Origin: Marinobacterium sediminicola
Lineage (GTDB): Bacteria; Pseudomonadota; Gammaproteobacteria; Pseudomonadales; Balneatricaceae
Length of the DNA stretch: 64,000 nt
Direction: 5' to 3'
NCBI RefSeq assembly: GCF_022343685.1
Contig: NZ_CP092123.1
Location: 1,178,001-1,242,000 of the forward strand
In this document: positions 18,419-28,664 of the stretch, piece by piece
How positions within the stretch are numbered: the stretch's first letter is position 1
How the letters are laid out: each line of letters opens with the position of its first letter
Notes under the pieces: model-generated
Seen by the model: the letters and a program-made list of their open reading frames with translations, nothing else
The model's database searches: none
What the model was told of the DNA's origin: nothing
Program-made: the position numbers and the translations under genes

Positions 18419-20158
18419 GTGAATTTCTTGTCCCCACTGCGCAAGCTGATCGTATTGCTTCTGTTGCCTATCAGTGGGCAGTTGATGGCAGCCCAGTTTG
18501 TCCTTGAAGGTGTCGAGGGGGAACTGGCGGACAATATTCGAGCCCTGTTAAGTATTGATGACCTGATGACGGCTGAAGGCTCCTTGCCCACAGCCAGCCG
18601 CTTGCGCTATCTCCACCGTCAGTCTGAAGCGGAGATTCGAACTGCTCTGCAGCCCTATGGATACTATCGGCCGACACTCAAGCTTCTGCTCAACATTGAG
18701 GGGGAGCCGGATCAATGGTCAGCTGTCTACAGGGTCGAAGCCGGACCTCAGATGCGAATAAATCGTGCCAGGCTGGCACTTGAAGGCCCGGGTGAGACAG
18801 ACGAAGTTTTACAACAGGTTATTGATGAGTCGTCGATCAAGGCAGGCGCTGCGCTGCTGCATGGGGAATATGAAGCGTTAAAAAGCCGGTTGCAGTCTCA
18901 CGCCTCAGAGCGTGGATATTATCAGGCGCGTTTCAGCACGAATGAGATCAGGGTCGATGTAGAGGCAAATCTGGCCGATATAGAGCTCATCTATGAAACC
19001 GGACCTCGTGCACGCATTGGTGAAATCCGCTTTGATGCCGCCCCCGTTTCAGAGTCATTGCTGCGTCGTTACTTGCCTTTTGATAGCGGAGATCCCGTGG
19101 AGACAGCCAAGCTGGTGGAGCTTCAGCGTCACCTGATCAATAGTGACTACTTCGCGGACGTTGAAGTACGGCCCCGACTGGATGAGCGAGCGGGGGCAGA
19201 GCTGCCGATTGATGTGAAACTGACGCCTCGTAAACGCAGCCTTTATCAGGCCGGATTCGGCTATGGTACCGATACCGGTGCCCGGATGCAGTTGGGCCTT
19301 ACCCGTCGCTGGCTCAATAGCCGGGGGCATACACTGGATACCCGTCTGCGCCTGTCCGAAATCCGCCAACAGCTTTCCAGCAGCTATCAGATTCCCGGTC
19401 AGAATCCGACGACGGACCGCTTTGCCCTCAATTTTCAATTGGAGGACGAACAGTCAGACACCATTGATGCTCGCACACTGAGGATCGGCGGCAGCTGGCA
19501 GAAGCAGTTGGGCGACTGGGAGCGCCTGTTGGCGCTGGACTGGCAGCAGGAAACCTGGCGCTTCGAAGGGCTGGAGCAGGACTCGACCTTGCTGGTGCCC
19601 AGCGCACGTTTCAGCCGAACCCGAGCAGACAACCGAATCAATACAACCCGTGGGCATCAGATCAGCCTGGGGGTCGCCGCCGCGGCCAAAACACTGCTGT
19701 CAGATACCGATCTGCTACAGCTTGATCTGCGCGGCAAGCGGGTGGATACCCTCTCAGAACGCTGGCGTCTGCTAACCCGAGCCGAGTTGGGTGTGACGTT
19801 CATCGATTCTGTTGATGAGCTACCGGCCAGCATGCGTTTCTATGCCGGAGGTGATAACAGCGTGCGCGGTTACGACTACCAGTCATTGGGCCCTCAAGGG
19901 GATGATGGCGATGTGATCGGTGGCCGCTACCTGATCGCCGGAAGCGTCGAAGTGGATTACCTCATCAAGGAAAATTGGCGTGTCGCTGCTTTCGTGGACA
20001 GCGGTAATGCTTTTGATGATACCCAGGCCGAGCTGAAAACCGGTGTCGGCCTTGGGGCTCGCTGGCAGTCACCGGTTGGGCCGGTGCGACTCGACTTTGC
20101 TGTACCGCTCGATGAGGATGGCTGGCAGATACACTTCACTTTGGGGCCTGATTTGTGA
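18419..20158 (+). CDS. tamA: TamA outer-membrane assembly protein
   Basis: This Omp85-family protein (579 aa) has a signal peptide (about residues 1-24), POTRA repeats (about 25-265) and a C-terminal 16-strand barrel. The barrel includes FYAGGDNSVRGYDYQSLGP, the lid/substrate-loop RGY motif, and ends in a beta-signal strand. The GTG at 18419 is used, with GGGAG eight bases upstream. With TamB it forms an envelope-spanning complex for autotransporter assembly and lipid transport. The stop overlaps the tamB start (GTGA). Confidence 0.93.
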   Translation: MNFLSPLRKLIVLLLLPISGQLMAAQFVLEGVEGELADNIRALLSIDDLMTAEGSLPTASRLRYLHRQSEAEIRTALQPYGYYRPTLKLLLNIEGEPDQWSAVYRVEAGPQMRINRARLALEGPGETDEVLQQVIDESSIKAGAALLHGEYEALKSRLQSHASERGYYQARFSTNEIRVDVEANLADIELIYETGPRARIGEIRFDAAPVSESLLRRYLPFDSGDPVETAKLVELQRHLINSDYFADVEVRPRLDERAGAELPIDVKLTPRKRSLYQAGFGYGTDTGARMQLGLTRRWLNSRGHTLDTRLRLSEIRQQLSSSYQIPGQNPTTDRFALNFQLEDEQSDTIDARTLRIGGSWQKQLGDWERLLALDWQQETWRFEGLEQDSTLLVPSARFSRTRADNRINTTRGHQISLGVAAAAKTLLSDTDLLQLDLRGKRVDTLSERWRLLTRAELGVTFIDSVDELPASMRFYAGGDNSVRGYDYQSLGPQGDDGDVIGGRYLIAGSVEVDYLIKENWRVAAFVDSGNAFDDTQAELKTGVGLGARWQSPVGPVRLDFAVPLDEDGWQIHFTLGPDL

Positions 20159-23100
20159 GACCGCTGTTGCGCTGGGGGCTGGGGACTTTTCTGGCCCTGT
20201 TGTTGACCGTTTTGGTACTGGTGTCGGCCGTGCTTTTTCTGCCGTCAGGTACTCGTTTTGCGATTAATTTCACAGCGTCTCTTCTGCCTCAGGTGGAAGT
20301 CGAAGGGGTTGATGGCACCCTGGCTTCGGAGCTGCAGATCAAGCATCTGCGCTTCGAGCAAAATGAGCTGGTGCTGGATCTGTCTGAGTTGCGCCTGTCC
20401 TGGCAGCCCTGGTTATTGACGCAATCGCTGTTGAAGATTCATGAACTCAGTGTGGTCCGTCTTGATGTCAGTTTGCCGCCGTCTGCTGAACAGGAGGCGG
20501 CTGATGGTGGTGCCCCCGCCGGACAGTTGCCCGAGTTGCCTTCAGTAACGCTGCCTCTGACGATTGAAGCTGAACGTGTCGCGCTGGGGCATGTTCGTGT
20601 TGTGCAGGCTGAGCAGGTGCTGGTGGATGAGCTCAGTCTGAGTCTCACGCTTAGAACCCTGAATAATCTGGTATTGATCGAACCCTTGATCATGGAGCAG
20701 CCTGGCAGTCGCCTTGAACTCAGTGGCTGGACGGAACCATCACAGCAGTTTTTGACCCACCTGGAATTGCAGGCGGGAACCGACCTGGCACGTTGGATTC
20801 GTTTCGATCATTGGCCTGAGCAGCTGCCGCTCGAGGCTGACATGGTGATTGATCTGGATGGTGCTGCGCGCAACCTCACACTCTCGCTGAATGCCGAACT
20901 TGCAGAGACTCGGCTGCGATTGCAATCCCAGATTGATGGAACTGAGGGTATTGTCATCAGCTATCAGCTCAATGCCCAGGGGGTGGATACGGCCCTTGCC
21001 GCGCCGGAGTGGCCCGGTAGCCTGGCAGTGGATGCCAGTGGTCGTGTTGAGCTGGGTAATGAGTTGCCACAAGTGGCAGTGGAGCTTAACAGCCTGCAGG
21101 GGCAGCTCAGGCAGGAGTCAATCAGTGCCACCGCCAGCCTGTCCGGCGATACCCGCGAATGGCAGGTTAAGGCCCTGAAACTGCGTTATGCCGGTGCCAA
21201 GGCTGATATCAGCGGCGCTGTCAGCGACCAATTGGCGCTTACATGGGCCTTGAGTGCTCCGAACCTGACCCGCTTGTTGCCAGCGGCCAGCGGCCAGCTG
21301 GAGCTGAGCGGTGAGATCAGTGGTCCTCGCTTGCAACCCGCTATCAAGGCACGTATTCGAGCACGGGGGTTGGCTTATGCCGAGCAGGCGCGTCTGGAGA
21401 GGATCAGTGGTGATGTGGCATTGGATTTATCCGGCAAGAGCGATTGGGCAGCGGACTTGCAACTGATCAATGCCGAGGCCAGTGGGCATACACTTGAAAA
21501 GGTGTTACTGAAGCTCACGGGCATACCCGAGCAACATCAGCTGACGCTGACCGCCAGTGGCTCACCGGGACGGGCAGAGCTATCGGCCGCCGGTGGCTGG
21601 GTGGCAGCCGATCAGCGCTGGGGTGGTCAATTGCAGCGACTGGAGTTGCAACCCCAACCGCTCAGTCACTGGCGTTCGTCGGCGGCTGCAGGACTTGCGG
21701 TGTCGCCTGAAGGGTATCAGTTACAACGTCTTTGTCTGGACGAGCTCAGTGCAGGCGGTAGCCTCTGCGTGCAGGCAGAAGGCAGTTTCGCTGGCGACAC
21801 CGACGTTGTGGTGAAGTTGAATCAGCTGGCTATGGAGTTGTTGGCGCCGCTCCTCAACGGAATGCGACTGACCCCGAGTCTGTCCGCCGATGTGCTGTTC
21901 AGCCAGCAGCGGGGAGGCAAGCCTTCATTGACGGCCTCTCTCGAGACCAGTGCCGGAGAGCTGACGCCCGCGCAGGCTGATCAGACGCTGTCGCTGGCAC
22001 CGATCGCTGCCAGTATTGAACTGGCTGATGATGATCTGGAGGTACAGGCTCGAACACTGCTGGAGTTTCTCTCCGGTGAGCTGGCGTTATCTCTGAATAT
22101 CCGCGGTTTGAGTGCAGCGCAACAACTGCGGGGCAACTTAAAGCTGCAGGCTGATGACTTGAGCCGAGTATCCGTGCTGGTGCCTGATCTGCAGAACGTT
22201 CAGGGGCGCGTAGGGGGCGAGGTTTTGTTGAGTGGCAGCCTCTCTGCGCCTGAGCTGGAAGGCGAGTTGAACTATCTGGATGGCGCTGTTGAGTTGCCGG
22301 CTCTGGGGCTGGTGATTGCGCCGCTGGAGCTTCGCCTTAACCAGAGTGGCCTGCCAGGGCAGGTGCGCTTCACGGCTGCTGCAACCTCCGGAGAAGGGCG
22401 CCTCGATCTGCAGGGAGATTATGATTTGGCAGCACGGGAGGGTGTGCTGACTCTCGGCGGTGACAATTTCACAGCGATGGATACGGCAGAGATCAGGGCT
22501 CTTATCAGTCCGGATCTGCAACTGCAGTTAGGGGCGCGCGAGATCCGTCTGGGCGGTTCGCTGAAAGTGCCCTTGGCCCATATTTCACCACCGAAAACCC
22601 GCGAAAGCGCCCTGAAACCGTCAGCAGACGTTGTTCTGGTGAAAGAGGGTAAGGTGATTGAGAAAGAGCCCGTGATACCGGTCTATGCCGATCTTCGCAT
22701 AGAACTGGGTGACGACGTTCGTGTGGATGCGCTCGGCTTCAAGGGGCGTCTGCTGGGTGCCTTGCAGATCGAAGAGAGTCCCGGGCAGGCGACTCGAGCG
22801 ACCGGCAGCATTCAGGTCGAAAGCGGTGAATACCGCTTGTACGGGCAGGATCTCGACATTCGTCGCGGCAGCCTCGTGTATACCGCGGGCCCGGTGGACA
22901 ATCCGGGGCTGGACCTGCGCATTGGGCGGCAGGTCGAGGAGGTGATTGTCGGGGCCGATATCAGTGGCACTTTGCGAGATCCGCGCATGGAGCTTTACGG
23001 AGAACCCGCCATGCCAGACAGCAGTGTGCTCTCTTATCTCTTGCTGGGTAAGCCACCAAGCGAAAGCTCTGCCGGCGAGCAACAAATGCTTATGCAGGCT

Positions 23101-23382
23101 GCGTTGGCACTGGGGATGAGTCAGGGCAACAAGATCACGGGCAAGCTGCGCGAGACGCTGGCACTGGATGAATTCGGGTTTGATAGCAGTGCCAGTGACG
23201 AGTCTGCGTTTTTCATCGGCAAGTATTTGTCGCCCCGTCTCTACCTGCGTTACGGTATTGGCGTGCTGGATGCGGTCAACACCCTGAGCCTCAAGTACAA
23301 GGTCAGCGACAAGTGGCGCGTGGAGGCGCAAAGCAGCGAGCTGGGCAGTGGTGCGGATATTCTCTACACACTGGAGCGCTAG
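20155..23382 (+). CDS. tamB: TamB translocation and assembly module subunit
   Basis: This 1075-residue protein has a single N-terminal membrane anchor (about residues 5-28), a long beta-rich periplasmic body of AsmA/TamB-like repeats and the DUF490 C-terminal domain (from about 730). It includes YRLYGQDLDIRRGSLVYTAGPVDNPGLD and a terminal LSPRLYLRYGIG...LKYKVSDKW strand pair. The GTG start overlaps the tamA stop by four bases, giving coupled expression. It is somewhat shorter than E. coli TamB (1259 aa), with loss in the repeat body rather than at the ends. Confidence 0.93.
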   Translation: MRPLLRWGLGTFLALLLTVLVLVSAVLFLPSGTRFAINFTASLLPQVEVEGVDGTLASELQIKHLRFEQNELVLDLSELRLSWQPWLLTQSLLKIHELSVVRLDVSLPPSAEQEAADGGAPAGQLPELPSVTLPLTIEAERVALGHVRVVQAEQVLVDELSLSLTLRTLNNLVLIEPLIMEQPGSRLELSGWTEPSQQFLTHLELQAGTDLARWIRFDHWPEQLPLEADMVIDLDGAARNLTLSLNAELAETRLRLQSQIDGTEGIVISYQLNAQGVDTALAAPEWPGSLAVDASGRVELGNELPQVAVELNSLQGQLRQESISATASLSGDTREWQVKALKLRYAGAKADISGAVSDQLALTWALSAPNLTRLLPAASGQLELSGEISGPRLQPAIKARIRARGLAYAEQARLERISGDVALDLSGKSDWAADLQLINAEASGHTLEKVLLKLTGIPEQHQLTLTASGSPGRAELSAAGGWVAADQRWGGQLQRLELQPQPLSHWRSSAAAGLAVSPEGYQLQRLCLDELSAGGSLCVQAEGSFAGDTDVVVKLNQLAMELLAPLLNGMRLTPSLSADVLFSQQRGGKPSLTASLETSAGELTPAQADQTLSLAPIAASIELADDDLEVQARTLLEFLSGELALSLNIRGLSAAQQLRGNLKLQADDLSRVSVLVPDLQNVQGRVGGEVLLSGSLSAPELEGELNYLDGAVELPALGLVIAPLELRLNQSGLPGQVRFTAAATSGEGRLDLQGDYDLAAREGVLTLGGDNFTAMDTAEIRALISPDLQLQLGAREIRLGGSLKVPLAHISPPKTRESALKPSADVVLVKEGKVIEKEPVIPVYADLRIELGDDVRVDALGFKGRLLGALQIEESPGQATRATGSIQVESGEYRLYGQDLDIRRGSLVYTAGPVDNPGLDLRIGRQVEEVIVGADISGTLRDPRMELYGEPAMPDSSVLSYLLLGKPPSESSAGEQQMLMQAALALGMSQGNKITGKLRETLALDEFGFDSSASDESAFFIGKYLSPRLYLRYGIGVLDAVNTLSLKYKVSDKWRVEAQSSELGSGADILYTLER

Positions 23383-23416
23383 GCCTGCAGCGCCCTTCGA
23401 TGTTGTTCAGAAGTCA

Positions 23417-23433
23417 GGCCCGGGACACGGGCC
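23417..23433. terminator. Short GC hairpin between tamB and the HD-GYP gene
   Basis: GGCCCG and CGGGCC flank a five-base loop in the 54-base gap between two convergent genes. There is no clear T-run on either side, so termination is only possible, not shown. Confidence 0.3.
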
Positions 23434-23436
23434 CAT

Positions 23437-24606
23437 TCAATAACTCAGTGCTTCAGCGGTGAGCCCTTGAGGCTCAGGGGTGTTTTCCTCGGTATCTCTA
23501 AACCGGGTCACAATCTGTGTCGCGGCTTCCAGTTGCGCTTTTAATGCCGACACGCAGAAGGTGTCCAGCTTGCCGGCTGCGGCCATGCGCTCGAGCTCCT
23601 CAATGGCAGCGGGTACTTCCCAGGGGGCTTTATAGGGGCGCTTGCTGGTCAGTGCATCGAAGATGTCGGCAACTGTCACGATGCGGGCTTCAACAGGTAT
23701 CTGGTCGCCACTGAGTCCCTTGGGATAGCCGCTCCCGTCCAGAAACTCATGATGGCAGGCCACGATATTGAGCATGCTTTGAGCATCACTCAAATGATCC
23801 AGCTGGGAGTCTTTAAGGACTTTCAGGATGATCTGGACGCCCTTGTTGACGTGCTCCCGCATGATGGTGCGCTCATCAGCGGTCAATCGACTGGGCTTGA
23901 GCAGAATCCTGTCGGGAATGCCGATTTTGCCAATGTCGTGAAGTGACGCAAACAGACAGATGTGTTCAACCTTTTCGTCACTGAGTCCAAATTGGTCCGC
24001 AACGCCCTTGGCGATTAGTCTCGAGAACTGTGCGATACGGGTCAGATGTTTGCCAGTCTCAAAGTCACGCAAGTCTGCAAACTGACGTGCCGCCTGTGCT
24101 GTGGCCAGCAGGGCTCGTACGGTGGAAATCTCGTTGGAGATGGTCATGGTGATCATGTTGCAGAACATGACTACATCCCGTTGCACGGCATCGGTAAAAA
24201 CGCCGGTCTGGCGGCTGTCCACGAAGATAAACCCCATGAATTGCTGGCCGTTGAAGATGGGCAGGGTTAACGAGGATCGGTACCCCTGCTTCAGCAGCCA
24301 ATCCGAATGTGCGGTGCCGGGGGGAATATCAGTGGCGATATCATCAATCACCCGACAGCTGCCGTCCCTGGACATCTGCTGCAGTGATTTGCTTGCTGAA
24401 AGCGGATATTCATAGGAGACAATAGCATGTCCCTGGTGTGTGCTGTTGATAAATGTCTTCAGCAGGTCTGTATCGGTGTCATAGAGTGCGCAGGCAATGC
24501 GGGCGATGCCGGGAATGCTCTCAAGCATCCGGTTATGAAGCAGCTCAAGTCGGCCGGTAAGAGAATCAACATTGCCGAAAAGCGGTATTCCGTTGAACTT
24601 GAGCAT
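23437..24606 (-). CDS. GAF-HD-GYP c-di-GMP phosphodiesterase
   Basis: The 389-residue protein has an N-terminal GAF domain (about residues 20-165) and a complete HD-GYP domain (about 175-370). The metal and signature motifs are present: SLHDIGKIGIPD, a later MREH, CHHEFLDGSGYPKGL and DIFDALTSKRPYK. HD-GYP enzymes hydrolyse c-di-GMP to pGpG/GMP. GAGGACC lies just ahead of its ATG. The GAF ligand is unknown. It is soluble, unlike the membrane GGDEF/EAL proteins nearby. Confidence 0.93.
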   Translation of the reverse strand: MLKFNGIPLFGNVDSLTGRLELLHNRMLESIPGIARIACALYDTDTDLLKTFINSTHQGHAIVSYEYPLSASKSLQQMSRDGSCRVIDDIATDIPPGTAHSDWLLKQGYRSSLTLPIFNGQQFMGFIFVDSRQTGVFTDAVQRDVVMFCNMITMTISNEISTVRALLATAQAARQFADLRDFETGKHLTRIAQFSRLIAKGVADQFGLSDEKVEHICLFASLHDIGKIGIPDRILLKPSRLTADERTIMREHVNKGVQIILKVLKDSQLDHLSDAQSMLNIVACHHEFLDGSGYPKGLSGDQIPVEARIVTVADIFDALTSKRPYKAPWEVPAAIEELERMAAAGKLDTFCVSALKAQLEAATQIVTRFRDTEENTPEPQGLTAEALSY

Positions 24607-24780
24607 AAGGTCCTCAACCTGTCATTCCTTTGTGACGCAATATGGCGACGAACTGTCCATTATACATTGAAGACCGCAGGTGTGTTCAAAGCAAAAATGT
24701 CAGATTCATTCTGGCGTAAAAAAGAGGATATTCAAATTTTGCTTAATAAAGAAGTAATAGAATTTCTTGCCCGTCAGATA

Positions 24781-24807
24781 AAGCCCCGGCAGGTTGTGCC
24801 GAGGCTT
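24781..24807 (-). terminator. Hairpin terminator downstream of the fasciclin gene
   Basis: AAGCCCCGGCA and TGCCGAGGCTT form an 11-base stem with one mismatch around GGTTG. Read on the minus strand it follows the fasciclin stop by about 25 bases, though only a short T-rich tail comes after it. Confidence 0.55.
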
Positions 24808-24831
24808 GCGCTAATCAGCGATGTCAGTGAG

Positions 24832-25407
24832 TCATGAACAATTGCCTGGTCCCAAATCGGGCAAGACGGGGAGCACTACTGCGTCGATTGCATGGATAAC
24901 CCCGTTATCTGCTTCAACATCCAGAGCTCCCGGAATCAGGTTGGCTGTACGACCCAGGTTGTCGGTCAGTACTGCAGACTCATGCATCAAGAAGCCGCCG
25001 GTCAGCATGCGTACCCGCTCGGCGTCCAGTACATCCGAAGCGTAGAGACGGCCATGGGCAACGTGATACAGCAGTACAACATCGATGATATAGGGATCCA
25101 GGTCATTGAGGCTGCAGTAGCCAAGGGTCAACGCCGTTTGCTGCAATGCCTCAAAGGCGCTGTCAGTAGGGGCGAAAACAGTATGCTGACCTTTGCTGTC
25201 TAGCGTTGACAGGATGGCGGCTCTGTTGCCTGTATCCTGAGTCAGCAGGGTAATAAGCGTATCGAACTCGCCTGCAAATGGGCCTTCGCTGTTCACGCTG
25301 ACCGCGGTATCGACCAGGCTATTGATGTCCTTGGGGCCCTCAGCGGAGGCGGTTAGGGGGAGTGCCATGAAGGCGGTGATGGCAAGTACGCGTGTTGTTA
25401 TTTTCAT
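24832..25407 (-). CDS. Secreted fasciclin (FAS1) domain protein
   Basis: This 191-residue protein has a signal peptide (about residues 1-22, ending ASA) and one FAS1 domain. Landmarks are HTVFAPTDSAF, LLYHVAHGRL and NGVIHAIDAVVLP. FAS1 domains mediate adhesion or surface interactions. Three cysteines (YCSL, a leader-distal GNC at the C-terminus and others) are compatible with a disulfide. I chose the ATG at 25407, which has GGGAG nine bases upstream, rather than the one at 25434. It is a monocistronic unit. Confidence 0.88.
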   Translation of the reverse strand: MKITTRVLAITAFMALPLTASAEGPKDINSLVDTAVSVNSEGPFAGEFDTLITLLTQDTGNRAAILSTLDSKGQHTVFAPTDSAFEALQQTALTLGYCSLNDLDPYIIDVVLLYHVAHGRLYASDVLDAERVRMLTGGFLMHESAVLTDNLGRTANLIPGALDVEADNGVIHAIDAVVLPVLPDLGPGNCS

Positions 25408-25576
25408 GGGTGCTGCTCCCGTGATGCTGATCACGTTTTGGTGGGAGAGGCTGTCCCTGTCGGAGATGTCCTGATGTAAGGGCGTTTACGAGGACGTTTC
25501 AGGGGTGGATCATCGACGTCAGTATCACTGACATGCTTCGATGAGGTGTTTTCTGGAGAGGGTCCGCTCCGAAAAG

Positions 25577-25601
25577 AAAAACCCGGCGATCAGCCGGGTT
25601 T
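25577..25601 (-). terminator. Rho-independent terminator of the SulP-usp operon
   Basis: AAACCCGGC and GCCGGGTTT form a perfect nine-base stem with a five-base loop. On the minus strand it is followed by TTTTTCTTTTC, and it lies about 20 bases beyond the universal stress protein stop. Confidence 0.85.
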
Positions 25602-25621
25602 GGTCCGGATGTAATCTGGAA

Positions 25622-26482
25622 TCAGCGCAGCAGCAAGAGCGGCACGGGACTGTTGTGCAGCATCCAGTTGGTCATACTCCCGACCAGCAGATGTCGAATC
25701 CGGGAATGGCCCCAGGCGCCCATTACCAGCAGTTCGATGTCATGTTCCTTGATATGGTCGATCAGTGCCGGGCGCACCTCTTCCTGCTCAAGCGTGGTTG
25801 TGGTGACATCAAAGCCATTGCCCTGCAACATTTTTTCAGCATTGGCCAGCTGTTCACGCTGGCGCTCGACCCGTTTGCCTGCCATCACCAGATGACAGGG
25901 TGCGCCCTTGAGCAAAGGGCTCTGGGCAACCATGGTCAGGGCCTTATTGGCGGTGGCGCTGCCATCGTATGCAAGCATGAAACGCTGTGGTGCCTTGAAG
26001 CCGTCCAGTGCCACCAGTATGGGCTTGTGAAGGGTGCGCGTTACGTTTTCAAGATGGCTGCCGACCGCAACGGTACTGCTGTCATGTGCCTCCCCTTGGC
26101 GACCCATGATTAACAGTCGAGTATCACCTTCATATTCCTGAAGGGTATCGACCAGGGTGTCATGGCGCTGCAAACGATCTATCTGCTCGGTGGCGACACC
26201 GGCCGCTTCGATCTGGTGCTGGGCTTCCTGAAGCATGAAGCGGCCCTGCTCCAGCATCAATCGACTGCGCTGGTTATCCAGTTCCGCCAGCTCTTCAAGC
26301 AGGTGTTCACGGGTACCCAGGCCGATATTGCCACTCATGTCACTTTCGGTCGGGTAGTCGCTCTTTTCCAGGACGTGCAGCAGTTGCAGCGGTGCGTCCA
26401 GCTGTTGTTGAGCCCAGGCTGCGGCGGCACAGACCGCCAGCGCGGCCTGAGAGCCATCGATACAGGCAATAATCTTGCTCAT
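25622..26482 (-). CDS. Tandem-domain universal stress protein
   Basis: This 286-residue protein carries two UspA domains (about 1-145 and 150-286). The second ends with the ATP-binding pattern GAWGHSRIRHLLVGS (G-x2-G-x9-GS); the first has a near-match (GRQG...VGS) with one extra residue. It starts nine bases after the SulP transporter stop and shares its terminator. The pairing of SulP transporters with tandem Usp proteins suggests stress-linked modulation of anion or bicarbonate transport, which is inference. Confidence 0.9.
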   Translation of the reverse strand: MSKIIACIDGSQAALAVCAAAAWAQQQLDAPLQLLHVLEKSDYPTESDMSGNIGLGTREHLLEELAELDNQRSRLMLEQGRFMLQEAQHQIEAAGVATEQIDRLQRHDTLVDTLQEYEGDTRLLIMGRQGEAHDSSTVAVGSHLENVTRTLHKPILVALDGFKAPQRFMLAYDGSATANKALTMVAQSPLLKGAPCHLVMAGKRVERQREQLANAEKMLQGNGFDVTTTTLEQEEVRPALIDHIKEHDIELLVMGAWGHSRIRHLLVGSMTNWMLHNSPVPLLLLR

Positions 26483-26491
26483 TTTCGCTCC

Positions 26492-27982
26492 TTAGTGCCC
26501 GGCCATGATTTTGTCGACCTGCTCCGGCTTGTCGTGAACGGCCAGCTTGTCGACGATGGTGCGGCTGGCTTCATTGAGTCCAATGACCTCGACCTCCACA
26601 CCCTCACGGCGGAACTTGATCACCACCTTGTCCAGGGCCGATACGGCGCTGATATCCCAGAAGTGGGCGTGGCTCAGGTCTATGATGACCTTATCAAGCA
26701 CTTCCTTGAAATCAAAGGCAGCAGTGAACTTTTCACAGGCAGCAAAGAACACCTGACCGCTGACGCGATAGGTGCGGGTTTCGGTACTGCTGTCCTTTTC
26801 GCTGCTGATGCTCATGTACTGGCCCACCTTGTTGGCGAAGAACAGTGATGCCAGCAGCACGCCGACGAAGACACCCAGTGCCAGGTTGTGTGTGGCGACG
26901 ACCACGGCTACGGTGGCGATCATCACGATGTTGGTGGAAAGCGGATGCTTGCGCAGGTCTCGGACCGATTCCCAGGAGAAGGTGCCGATGGAAACCATGA
27001 TCATCACGGCAACCAGTGCCGCCATCGGGATCTGGCTGATCCATTCATCGAGGAACACCACCAGAATGATCAGGAAAAGGCCGGCAACGAAGGTCGAAAG
27101 GCGACCACGACCACCGGATTTAACGTTGATCACTGACTGGCCAATCATGGCGCAACCGGCCATGCCGCCCAGCAGACCGGCGCCAATATTGGCGATACCC
27201 TGACCCTTGCACTCCTGGTTGCGGTTGCTGTTGGTGTCGGTCAGTTCGTCGACAATTGAGGCCGTCATCATCGATTCCAGCAGGCCGACAACCGCCAGAC
27301 CCAGCGAGTAGGGCAGGATAATCATCAGGGTTTCAAGGTTGAGCGGGACCTCTGGCCAGAGGAAGATCGGCAGTGTGTCCGGCAGCTCGCCCATATCACC
27401 CACGGTGCGGATATCCAGGCCCATCAGCATGGAAACGATGGTCAGGCTGATGATGCAGACCAGCGGTGAAGGCAGGCTCTTGCCAATCAATGGGATATAC
27501 GGGAACAGATAGATGATGCCAAGACCAGCCGCCGTCATGGCATAGACGTGCCAGGTGACATCGGTCAACTCGGGCAGTTGGGCCATGAAAATCAGAATGG
27601 CCAGCGCGTTGACGAAGCCTGTCACCACTGAGCGCGAGACAAAGCGCATCAGGTCCCCCAGTCGCAGGAAACCGGCCAGAATCTGGAACACCCCGGTGAG
27701 CAGTGTGGCAGCCAGCAGGTACTGCAGGCCATGCTCCTTGACCAGCGTGACCATCAGCAGTGCCATGGCGCCGGTCGCGGCAGAAATCATCCCCGGTCGG
27801 CCGCCGACAAAGGCGATGATCACAGCGATACAGAAGGAAGCGTACAGGCCGACCTTGGGGTCGACGCCGGCGATGATGGAGAAGGCGATCGCTTCGGGGA
27901 TCAGGGCCAGGGCTACCACCGTCCCGGACAACAGATCGTTGCGGACGTTGGAGAACCACTCCTGTTTCATTCGTTGCAGCAT
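26492..27982 (-). CDS. SulP family inorganic anion transporter
   Basis: The 496-residue transporter has the SulP N-terminus ([34 protein letters not shown]), about 12-14 membrane helices and a C-terminal STAS domain (about 400-496, with [20 protein letters not shown]). [24 protein letters not shown] matches the conserved SulP core. SulP members move sulfate, bicarbonate or dicarboxylates; the substrate cannot be fixed from sequence. It is the first gene of an operon with usp and divergent from arsR. Confidence 0.9.
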   Translation of the reverse strand: MLQRMKQEWFSNVRNDLLSGTVVALALIPEAIAFSIIAGVDPKVGLYASFCIAVIIAFVGGRPGMISAATGAMALLMVTLVKEHGLQYLLAATLLTGVFQILAGFLRLGDLMRFVSRSVVTGFVNALAILIFMAQLPELTDVTWHVYAMTAAGLGIIYLFPYIPLIGKSLPSPLVCIISLTIVSMLMGLDIRTVGDMGELPDTLPIFLWPEVPLNLETLMIILPYSLGLAVVGLLESMMTASIVDELTDTNSNRNQECKGQGIANIGAGLLGGMAGCAMIGQSVINVKSGGRGRLSTFVAGLFLIILVVFLDEWISQIPMAALVAVMIMVSIGTFSWESVRDLRKHPLSTNIVMIATVAVVVATHNLALGVFVGVLLASLFFANKVGQYMSISSEKDSSTETRTYRVSGQVFFAACEKFTAAFDFKEVLDKVIIDLSHAHFWDISAVSALDKVVIKFRREGVEVEVIGLNEASRTIVDKLAVHDKPEQVDKIMAGH

Positions 27983-28243
27983 CTACAGTCTCTTGCTTGA
28001 GTTGTCAGTTGTTCGGAGGCCGTCGTTCGCTCAGGGCGGAGCCGGGACAAGTCTAGGGTTGCTGGATGACAACCGTTACGACACCGGAACAGCGTTTCTC
28101 CGGGTATTGGGCGTCGGGCGGCACAGAAACGCGGTACATGCGTTTTCTGTAGCGATAAAGGCGCAAAATTATACAGAAAAGCCCGAGTGCATGCAGCTTG
28201 AAACCCGAATGTAATCCTGTGGTGCTTGAATATATGTGAAATC

Positions 28244-28265
28244 ATATATATGTTTTTTCATATAT
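28244..28265. promoter_or_regulatory. ArsR operator upstream of the arsenic operon
   Basis: ATATATG and CATATAT form an inverted repeat around six Ts, ending 17 bases before the arsR ATG. AT-rich dyads in this position are the usual binding site for ArsR/SmtB repressors, here giving autoregulation. The rest of the 300-base gap to the divergent SulP gene shows no further feature I can support. Confidence 0.6.
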
Positions 28266-28282
28266 TTGTAGCGGGAGGCGTG

Positions 28283-28639
28283 ATGAAAGCACAGGACCTG
28301 TTCAAGGCACTGGCAGACGAAACCCGTCTGCGCAGTGTCCTGTTGATTCAGCGGGAAGGTGAACTCTGCGTCTGTGAGTTGATGGAAGCGCTGGGAGAAG
28401 CTCAGCCAAAAGTCTCGCGCCACCTTGCGCAGCTTCGTCGGTCGGGTTTGCTGGCTGACAGGCGCCAGGGGCAGTGGGTGTTTTACCGTTTGCATGCGGA
28501 GCTCCCGCCTTGGGTGCCAGAGATGCTGGCGCAGGTTGGGCAGAGTGAGCAGTTACTGATGCAGGACGCACTGGAGCGTCTCGCCAATATGGCTTCCCGC
28601 CCATCGGGCGGAGGCGATGCCTGTGGTTCGGCATGTTGA
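28283..28639 (+). CDS. arsR: ArsR/SmtB arsenic-responsive repressor
   Basis: This 118-residue winged-helix repressor has the alpha-3 ELCVCEL cysteine pair used for As(III) sensing, the recognition helix QPKVSRHLAQLRRSGLL and the wing RRQGQWVFYRL. A C-terminal ACGSAC adds two more cysteines. The ATG at 28283 follows GGGAGG; a longer TTG-initiated frame would run through the operator. It heads a four-gene operon for arsenite and arsenate resistance. Confidence 0.93.
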   Translation: MKAQDLFKALADETRLRSVLLIQREGELCVCELMEALGEAQPKVSRHLAQLRRSGLLADRRQGQWVFYRLHAELPPWVPEMLAQVGQSEQLLMQDALERLANMASRPSGGGDACGSAC

Positions 28640-28664
28640 ATAAGGTCAGTACCAAGGAGCAATG